Source: Glandiceps talaboti
Taxonomy: Eukaryota; Hemichordata; Enteropneusta; Spengelidae
DNA length: 43,086 nucleotides
Assembly (NCBI RefSeq): GCF_964340395.1
Contig: NC_135557.1
Coordinates: 10,767,960-10,811,045, forward strand
Direction of reading: 5' to 3'
Part shown: one piece after another, positions 35,801 to 43,086 of the stretch
Numbering within the stretch: the stretch's first letter is position 1
How the letters are laid out: the number at the start of each line of letters is the position of its first letter
Notes under the pieces: model-generated
Told to the model about the DNA's origin: nothing
Database searches by the model: none
What the model saw: the letters and a program-made list of their open reading frames with translations, nothing else
Made by a program: the position numbers and the translations under genes

Positions 35801-36983
35801 AGTATCAATGTCTGTTGTTAAACTTCATGCTAGTCACTAGGAAAGCTCAGAAAACTGTCTATGTATACACAATCTTGCATGGTTCTCTTCAAAACATCGT
35901 TCATTCCAACAGCTGTGTTTATTCAAAACTCATTATATGGCCCATTTTAAACCCACAGAATGTTAATTGTACTTGTGTCAATTGCTTTGTACATTGTATT
36001 TTGAGCATAAAGATGAATTCATAATCATGTACGCATAATAAATGTTACACCTCGTTATCTTATCTTTATCTGTGTTTATGTGTTACAACTCAGAGTGAGA
36101 CAATGCATAGGGATGGGTCTATACATGGATGTATCACTAATACATCCATGGTCTATACTAGCGACAAACACACTACTTTCTAAACTGCATGTCCTGCTTG
36201 ATATTACGGGAAACGTTTCTGACAATGGAGAATCAGTCCCTTGTGACGTGAGCTAAGATTCTATTCAAGAATGCTATCTATGATGATCATACAAAATAAT
36301 GACGTTATTTGGGTATATACAATATTCAAAGTTATCGTTGCCGGCGATTGCTCCGGAATATTCAGCTGCCAATATTGATTGTTTTGTATTACGGTCGAAA
36401 TAGAGTAGAATATTGCCATCATTGAATAGTGTATACTTATTAGCACACAATTACAAGTTGTTGTGATCCAGACACACGCATAGTTTTTCTAATAATAGTG
36501 ACACATGTACATTTTTGTCGATGAAAGAACAGGGGTCAACTTACCGTGAAAGTTCGCACTTGCACTACGCTCTCGCGATGTATACATCTAGACTGGAACA
36601 CAGACAATTCTGTGACTTGAAGGAGCACTAGCACTGCACGTGAAGTACAAGTGACACATGTGCATGATGTGAATAACTATATACACAAACAAATTGTAAC
36701 GTGTGCAAAATGCGCAGGCGTAAACCCGAATATGTATTAAACCAGACACAGGCGTTGTTTACCAGTCACATGCGTTACTGGCAACTCTCATGTCTGCAAA
36801 CTCGACAACGCGCGTACTGCCTCTATCCATAATTTAGCATTGTCCCACCCACACAAATGGCTGACACGGAGTTTTCTCTCACTTTCCGTGCTGTCCCGAC
36901 TGTAATATTTTAGTATCGCCTAACTATAATGCCTCTCGATCTGAAACCTGTCGCTAACCAGTAGTGTGTTACCGTCGCTGCAG
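35801..36983. other. Stretch without recognised gene; CpG-containing part at 36540-36980
   Basis: A short perfect hairpin CATGGATGTAT/ATACATCCATG lies at about 36125-36152. The 36540-36980 part has more CpG than its surroundings and could be a promoter or first-exon region for the coding exon at 36984. A short frame MADTEFSLTFRAVPT starts near 36857 but I cannot join it with certainty. Confidence 0.35.
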
Positions 36984-37130
36984 GAATATGTAACTTTTAT
37001 GGGCAAATCGGCAAAACACAAGTTATCCGATAGATTGAAATGTGGATTGACAGAAGTTACATTAGGTGTTGATGCATCACTTGATTGTGATATGACTGAA
37101 GTTGTTGCATATTTTATTAATACCAGTTAG
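36984..37130 (+). CDS. Probable terminal exon of an unrecognised gene
   Basis: After the acceptor-like CGCTGCAG (ending at 36983) there is an open frame of 48 codons plus TAG at 37128-37130. It contains FMGKSAKHKLSDRLKCGLTE and ends VVAYFINTS. The residue mix looks like a real protein, and an AATAAA lies 62 bp after the stop. I do not recognise the family. It could be a last exon or the end of a processed pseudogene; the 5' part is not found. Confidence 0.48.
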   Translation, partial: EYVTFMGKSAKHKLSDRLKCGLTEVTLGVDASLDCDMTEVVAYFINTS

Positions 37131-37191
37131 TATGTTAATTTAAAAGTAATTATGTTGTATGAGAACATTATATTATAAATTACATCTTGGA

Positions 37192-37197
37192 AATAAA
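37192..37197 (+). promoter_or_regulatory. Polyadenylation signal
   Basis: AATAAA in TTGGAAATAAAGACC, well placed after the stop codon at 37130. Confidence 0.55.
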
Positions 37198-38567
37198 GAC
37201 CATGTAAATCACACTTTCCGTTTAGTATCGATGTATTCATACCATGCATACAAAAATATACAACAATATTTCAATGTGTCCAAGCCAAGATTGACGGCAT
37301 TTTTGTGAGTTGAAGTAGATCGGATTTTCTCGTTTCCGATGAGGTCATTTTCCTTTCCTTTAAGAACGCACATAGTTCTTTTATACACTTTGTCAAATAT
37401 GGGGCGCCCTCTTACAACGCTTACCTACCGCATTAATGAGCTAAATGACCGGACATTCAATGATCAGAATACGCCGTATTAACATTATTAACCTTCCTTT
37501 TAGAACAATAAAAATATTCCATGTGTGTGTGTGTGTGTAGGGGGGGGGGGCATTTTACAAAGAAATCGTGTGATATCATATGTCATTATTTTCAACATTA
37601 CTGTAGTATAACTTTGTTCTTCAGATGTCTCGATTAGTAACTACTAACAATACAATAACACAAAACAGATGGCTACCTCTTTTCCCGGAACTTTTTTTAT
37701 ATCACAATTATAGTACAGCTCTTATGTACAAAAACATGAAATCATAATTGAAATATATAACATTGCTATATACAGACAGTAACATAAATTGTGTAGATGA
37801 TGTGCATAGAGCAGTAAATGTATTTGTGTAAATGGTAGAGGTCAAAAGTGTCATTCATTTAAAAAATATAGGGCATACATTAACAAGAACACTAATAGCA
37901 ACTTCATTAAATTAAAAGCTTAATTAAAAGTAGTCGTTATAGTTTGTCCTTCACTCACATTCTGTGGTAAATTTCTAGATGTGACAACAATTCTTGCAAG
38001 AAAGTTTGAGAACAGAGTCTAAACAACTTCCATTAACTTCGGGCTATGTGAAAATATATATATAATGTTACCGTTTGTCAGCTTGGTGTTACAAGTAGTG
38101 TTTAACATGTGAAATCTCACGTCAGCTGCCAGTTTCTGACTAAAATGACGTGTTTCTATCATGTACACAATTCACTACCTCATCAGTGATACGTTGATGC
38201 TCGTTGATTCAGAAACAATGTAGTTTCGAGTGCTTGCCTTCGCCATCTATTCGTTTTGCAAAAATTCCCATTCCCATAATAATTCGTTATAACCACCGAC
38301 AATGCGACATAATCGACACTACTTGACTTTTACAGCACATTCTTCGTTAATTCCTTTCACATAAGCGGACAATTACAATCCAGGTTAACGTTGAACCTAA
38401 ACGCCAGCAAGCCATACAGTTGTAGCCATGCTCTACCAATGAATATACATACATAGGTGAATAACATAATTTTCCAGTCAACGAGAATACTTAAGTGAGT
38501 TACACACTGAAGTCAGCTGCTAGCATCCTCGGTATTGATAATTCTCACCCACTTCGAAACATTGCTG
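37198..38567. other. Intergenic or 3' region, nothing recognised
   Basis: A GT/G run lies at 37524-37550. This may include the 3' UTR of the minus-strand DED gene. No exon is supported. Confidence 0.4.
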
Positions 38568-38761
38568 CTAAAATGGTGGCAGCATGGCAGCTAAAACATG
38601 TCTGGATATGTCAATCAGCTTAGACTTTAGATATCTACAGTCAGTTGGCGTAATTAGGCCTGCTTCTGCAAGAGCTTGAAAGAGATCATACGGTTTGTCG
38701 AATACACTCTTCGTTCCTTTTGGTATGTTGGAACAAAGGAATTTCAATTTCTTAAATTCAC
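38568..38761 (-). CDS. DED exon 2 (helices 2 to 6) of a death effector domain protein
   Basis: On the minus strand the exon starts after TTTACAATTAG at 38761 (phase 1) and runs to a TAG at 38570-38568. It reads EFKKLKFLCSN, then a DLFQALAEAGLITP block, then LKSKLIDISRHVL. These match the DED pattern: the LKFLC helix 2 core, the short helix 3 region, the LFxxLxxxGLI helix 4-5 block and the final helix with the Arg-x-x-Leu position of the RxDL motif. Helix 1 is missing here and is supplied by the exon at 40481-40589, whose donor is also phase 1. The protein would end four to seven residues after the domain. DEDs mediate homotypic contacts between FADD-, caspase-8- and PEA-15-like proteins. Confidence 0.82.
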
Positions 38762-38811
38762 CTAATTGTAAACATAACAAAGAATGGATTCACTGTTACT
38801 AAAATCATAAA

Positions 38812-38813
<2 letters not shown>

Positions 38814-38842
<29 letters not shown>

Positions 38843-38876
38843 CATACATCCATCCATCCATCCATCCATCCATCCA

Positions 38877-38908
<32 letters not shown>

Positions 38909-38938
38909 CATACATACATGCACGCACGCACGCACTCA
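38814..38938. repeat. (CATA)n/(CATC)n/(CGCA)n compound microsatellite
   Basis: CATA blocks around a CATC block, ending in CGCA. It is in the intron between the two DED exons. Confidence 0.96.
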
Positions 38939-40392
38939 CGTTATGTTACTACCAAACTAGAGAGACCAGTGTTCAATTTAACAACATTATAAATATATAT
39001 TATTACATTAACACTTTTGTTATTAATTACTCAAAAAATATAGAGGAACTGATAGTGAGCACGCATATGAAATTCTACATTTTATGTTACAGTTTTTATG
39101 TTTGAATCTTAATTGTTTTCTTCCGTTAGTGATGTTTTCTTTTGTGTTCTCAGTGTGATAAAATGTATCATTTTATAGGCTTGCATGTTACTACTTTCTA
39201 TCGATATTCTATTTTAAGCTCCGCTGGTTAGGTTGATTCTCTGTTGTCGTCTTTCGTCGGTTCATCAACTTTTTTTTCATCATCTTCTTCGAAACCATTC
39301 GTCAGAATATTTTGATATTTGGTCCACATGTTCCGGGGGGGGGGGGAGGGGGGGAGTATTCAAATTTGTTCATGTAAAGTTGATCTGTGCCATTTTCTAT
39401 TTTTTCGAAATGTTTGACAACAATGATATTTTAAACTTCTTCTCAAATACTACTTTGTAAGATTGCTTTGATATCTGGCATGTAGATGCTCAGAGGGTAG
39501 CTTATTCAGATTTGTTAATTTCAAATAATGTTATTCGGCTGAAGAGACATGTGCACTCACTATACACTGAGGGATTTGTTTATTCTTGAACGATGACTGT
39601 GAATCATATAGTTATATCAGAGCATGTAGCTGCAGTGACTGGTAAATTCACATATAGTGCACTGGAAAATGAGCATGATTGATTGACATTTCTGTCTGTG
39701 CTTTTGCTACCCATTCATATGATTCTGAACACTACTCAAAAAATGTGAAACAGCGAAACTATTTTCAGCGTCTTTTGCAACGCAGGTTAATTAATTTATG
39801 TGTGATGTAAAAAAGACCAACACACCATGCTGCATAACTGATACTCTAAGTCATTCTGGTTTGATGATATCAGTGTTGTATTTCCGTCGAAAAGGTCACT
39901 TAAAGTTGTATCAGTTTTTTTATTTGTTGTGGTCGATACGATAACAAATTTACTCAAAATTATGCAAACGAGTTGAATCCGTAACATCACTTCTAAAATA
40001 GTAATCCGTTGTTTATTGCTATGCAATGAATGTGTCAAATTATGTATGTCCTGCAAGACTCCGACTTTTGCTTTTTTTTTCAAATTTCCTGATATTAAAT
40101 AGTTGTAAGAAAACAATATATGTTGAGACATACACAATAATTTAAAACAAATATTTATAGTCTTGATATTGAGTTATACTAGTTGTCAAGCTTACATAAT
40201 TCTTTAATCCAGGTGTATAATACAATATCAACGTTATCAAGTCTATAGTCCAAATAATTGCTCCTATTGATAACATTCCGTTTCTACCTCTGCAAATCAA
40301 GAATGCACCTAAGCTCTCAAATGTAAATGTCATTCGATTAATTAACGTAGTTTGAATCTATTTAGCTTTGTACATAGCGACTCAAGTAAATG
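38939..40392. other. Intron of the DED gene
   Basis: Intervening sequence with a dispersed repeat (about 39230-39530, with ATTTTGATATTTGGTCCACA and a G-run). The minus-strand open frame at 39796-40137 has no recognised domain. Confidence 0.45.

Positions 40393-40474
<82 letters not shown>
40393..40474. repeat. (AATC)n microsatellite next to a splice donor
   Basis: About 20 AATC units. On the minus strand this begins at about intron position +7 or +8 of the DED exon 1 donor. Confidence 0.97.
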
Positions 40475-40480
40475 TCTTAC

Positions 40481-40589
40481 CTTCATTTAGTTCATCGGAT
40501 ATCCTCAGAAGAAGACTACGAAAAATGTCACGAGAGGTAAACTTGTACGATACATTACCACTGTCACGTTTGTTACAGGGGTGTACAAT
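40481..40589 (-). CDS. DED exon 1 (linker and helix 1)
   Basis: On the minus strand the acceptor is strong (TTTTGTCTTTTCGTAG, AG at 40591-40590) and the donor is G|GTAAGAG (exon end 40481). The exon has 36 codons plus one base, phase 0 in and phase 1 out. It begins IVHPCNKRDSGN and ends FRSLLLRISDELNE. The last part is the classic helix 1 of a DED, and joining the leftover G to the next exon gives Gly followed directly by EFKKLKFLC. The agreement of frame, phase and family pattern across a 1.7-kb intron is the main evidence. Confidence 0.8.
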
Positions 40590-40650
40590 CTACGAAAAGA
40601 CAAAATATTGGTGATATATCTTTTAAAAAGTACAATATCAACATAGCTTG

Positions 40651-40795
40651 AATGTATGTATGTATGTATGTATGTATGTATGTATGTATGTATGTATGTA
40701 TGTATGTATGTATGTATGTATGTATGTATGGATGTATGTATGTATGTATGTATGTATGTATGTATGTATGTATGTATGAACGTACGTACGTACGT
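40651..40795. repeat. (TATG)n microsatellite
   Basis: Tetranucleotide run ending in TACG units, upstream of DED exon 1 on the minus strand. Confidence 0.97.
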
Positions 40796-41149
40796 TGCAG
40801 TGAAAATACACAGAATAACCGTCAGTGTACACCTAAATATGCAAAATTTCAGCTTTGGTTTCTTGATATTTATCAGAAGAAATGACTAACAAATTAAAAT
40901 CAGTAAGCTTTAATTTGTATTGTATTTTTATCAATTTCCGAAACATAAGTAGCTAAACGTGAAATATAAACTGTATGATATATTGTGTGACACATGAGTT
41001 GTACTAAACAATGAGTGAAAAATAACAAATGCATCCAACTTTCAGGTTATCTTTTAAAAGCTCTGATACGGGAGTAACACATCTTGATCTTACAATACAC
41101 AAAAGTCAGCAACACCAACAACTTAAAGTGTTAGCTATTACAATTCGTG

Positions 41150-41530
41150 TTAAACAAACGAATATATTCCAATATTTACACAGTCAATCATAACACCGGA
41201 CTCAAGTGTCAAACGATCAGGTACATACAAACACGTAGTACCGAAGAATCGAAAAAAATGAAACTGACGAAAAGAGGCTGCAAGACATACAAACATACAT
41301 AATATTCCATTGGTCCCAAAACAACATACAGCCACGACATTTATATAATTAATTCATCTTATTTACGTGAACCAAAAACTAAACACCGTGACTTAATAGC
41401 AGACAACGCAATTATATCCAAAAAGACTAATTATAGCACAAACACGAAACAAGAACATCAAGAGAAATTAGGCAGCACTAAATTAATGCATTCCGACATT
41501 AAAATCTAGTAGACACAAATAGACAATGCG
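41150..41530 (+). mobile_element. Penelope-like element fragment, both halves collinear
   Basis: Plus-strand sequence matches the reverse complement of 17130-17300 (blocks CCAATATTTACACAG, AACGATCAG and CGAAAAGAGGCT) and then the plus strand of 17880-18115 (CCATTGGTC, ACAACATACAG, TTATATCCAAAAAGAC). Translated blocks include FQYLH, LTKRG and LIADN. It is interrupted by stops. Confidence 0.62.
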
Positions 41531-41886
41531 AATGTTGAAATACTGGCATTTCTGTTTGATGAACAATACAATTAAAATGTAGACAAATAAACAACAACGT
41601 TAACTGTGAGTGATAAAGAGACCCCACTAAAATCTGATTTCGAGACGTTCAGAAAGAAGGATCGACGATTACCTACCCACTTTCCCTACACACATTAACC
41701 AAAATGTTGAGGGTTCCAACCTGTATCTAACAACAACATAGTTGGTTATCTCTAATATAACTACCTATAGTATCATACAACCTTGTTAAATTTTGTCCAT
41801 GTGCCGAGCCCCATCCCCACCTCATATAGTGATTGTTAATAAGCTGTTTGAAAAAAAAATAATTTATGAAGTAAACAATTACTTAC
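41531..41886. other. Intron-like stretch, nothing recognised
   Basis: No supported exon or repeat beyond the Penelope-like fragment. Confidence 0.4.
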
Positions 41887-41928
41887 TTTCTCTTCTTTTG
41901 AGTGTTCACTATTTGGGTTTTCGTCAAC
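41887..41928 (-). CDS. Small acidic exon upstream of the DED
   Basis: On the minus strand, TTTCAAAATCTAATAG (AG at 41930-41929) is followed by 14 open codons, VDENPNSEHSKEEK, and then the strong donor GTAAGTAA. Both ends are phase 0, which fits the phase-0 start of DED exon 1. Hydrophilic and probably disordered. Exons this short can arise by chance, but both splice sites are good. Confidence 0.58.
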
Positions 41929-41989
41929 CTATTAGATTTTGAAAGAGTGGTTTTTCGTTACCGTTATCAAAATCACTTACGCTTCACTC

Positions 41990-42275
41990 TATAAGTAGGT
42001 CATTCACTAGCTTACTAGGTAGGTCACTCATTCACAGTGACGCAAACATACCTACCGAATCATCCACACGACCATGCACTCACTCACTAGCTCACCCATT
42101 TACTGACTCACCCACTCACTCACTCTTACAGTCCTTAGACTCACTTTGTGTATTCATATTAAACAATCAATCAAACAAACAGCCAACCAACCAACCAATA
42201 AATCGATCGATCGATCGACCAACCAACCAACCAACCAATCAACCAACCAACCAACCAACAAACCAACTAATCAAA
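41990..42275. repeat. Low-complexity CACT-, AATC- and CCAA-type repeats
   Basis: Loose CACT-type repeats (about 42000-42130), then AATC/AACC/CCAA units with a GATC block (42205-42220). Confidence 0.85.
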
Positions 42276-42560
42276 CAATAAATCTATGTTTCCACCAATT
42301 CATTATTGTTTATTTCTCCATAAATACATCCTGCTATCCAACCATGTTTCAGTATATGAATCCATGTCTTCACGATCTGTATTTCTACTTCAGCAAGGTA
42401 CTTAGAAAAAGTGTCAACAATAACATTTACGTGATTACTTGTATACTGTTTATGACACCGGGGGTCAATGCGTCATTAAAAGGATTGCAAATTCAATAAA
42501 TTCTCTGAAGAAGTTAGAAATGATACAAATTCTTGATATTCTATATCTTAAACTACTTAC

Positions 42561-42605
42561 GAATAGTGGTGTGTTTTGTCCATCGTCTGCTTCCCTTCTT
42601 GGCAT
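42561..42605 (-). CDS. Acidic exon with ATG, possible first coding exon of the DED gene
   Basis: On the minus strand CATTCTATTTTAAAG is followed by 15 codons, MPRREADDGQNTPLF, and the donor GTAAGTAG. It is phase 0 out and fits the next exon. If the ATG is the start, the four exons give a protein of about 130 residues, near the size of PEA-15. If the preceding AG (42607-42606) is a true acceptor, the gene begins beyond the right edge. A TATATAA near 42630 lies too close to the ATG to be a clear promoter. Confidence 0.48.
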
Positions 42606-42701
42606 CTTTAAAATAGAATGAACGGCATTATATAGTTCCGATAGTTGTCATGAATAACTCTCACACAGTCACTGACTCTTAGTCTCCAGTCTTAGAGCCG
42701 C

Positions 42702-42705
<4 letters not shown>

Positions 42706-42761
<56 letters not shown>

Positions 42762-42862
42762 GTCAGTCAGTCAGTCAGTCAGTCAGTCAGTCAGTCAGTC
42801 AGTCAGTCAGTCAGTCAGTCAGTCAGTCAGTCAGTCAGTCAGTCAGTCAGTCAGTCAGTCAG

Positions 42863-42954
<92 letters not shown>
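42706..42954. repeat. (AATC)n-(AGTC)n-(AATC)n array
   Basis: A symmetric three-block tetranucleotide array: AATC (about 42706-42761), AGTC (about 42762-42864), AATC (about 42865-42954). Confidence 0.98.
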
Positions 42955-42955
<1 letters not shown>

Positions 42956-43086
42956 CAGAATAGGACAAAAAAGGGGACAAGTGTTGTTAATCTGTGAAAT
43001 AAAGTAGCCAAGTGATATAACCTCTAGTCAAAGTACTTGAAACAGTTCAGCCAAGAGTCGAACTGGTAGATACCGTGAATGTATCC

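Noticed and set aside
39233-39460. Open frame with Gly-rich run
   Set aside because: It passes through a G homopolymer within a dispersed repeat; no domain.
40352-40614. Plus-strand open frames next to the AATC array (with SSEEDYEKCHER or MSREVNLYDT)
   Set aside because: They are antisense to the DED exon, which is better supported by phase and domain match.

Overview
This window is AT-rich, intron-rich animal DNA, most likely from an invertebrate (I cannot name the species). The evidence is spliced immunoglobulin (Ig) exons with phase-1 boundaries, a split death effector domain (DED), decayed LINE and Penelope-like retroelements, very long microsatellites, a 169-bp satellite array and a 200-N assembly gap. 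There are no bacterial operons, no CRISPR array and no recognisable tRNA or rRNA genes. Long open frames inside the simple repeats are artefacts. Exon calls come from reading splice sites and frame by eye.

Layout: 1-1112 is a broken LINE 3' end. 1269-8582 (+) holds exons of a probable type I membrane Ig receptor: a V-like domain, a second and possibly incomplete V-like exon, a good C2-like domain, a stalk plus transmembrane exon, then three related phase-0 exons coding acidic Ser/Glu/Ala repeats, and a possible last exon with a Tyr-Ile-Asn-Met motif. 10.3-12.1 kb holds dispersed and tandem repeats, and an assembly gap lies at 12887-13086. 14.0-16.5 kb is a palindromic repeat composite. 16.5-24.2 kb is dominated by (TATAC)n arrays that switch strand repeatedly, interrupted by Penelope-like fragments (17.1-18.1 kb) and a unique island with a large hairpin (21.3-21.7 kb). 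24.2-26.9 kb is dispersed repeat. About 26957-34400 is a 169-bp satellite array of about 43 monomers, with no length change over 42 consecutive periods and a higher-order repeat of about 13 monomers. A second LINE fragment follows (34.4-35.8 kb). 36984-37197 (+) looks like a last exon of an unrecognised gene with a polyadenylation signal.

42605-38568 (-) holds four exons that join in frame into a small acidic N-terminal part followed by a DED, the adaptor domain of FADD, caspase-8 and PEA-15. The domain is split over two exons 1.7 kb apart.

The most interesting material is the pair of convergent genes at the two ends. One is an Ig receptor whose tail grows by duplication of symmetric acidic exons; the other is a DED protein that also carries small acidic phase-0 exons. 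Both fit innate immune or cell-death signalling. Whether the DED gene is itself the tail of a receptor that starts beyond the right edge cannot be decided here.
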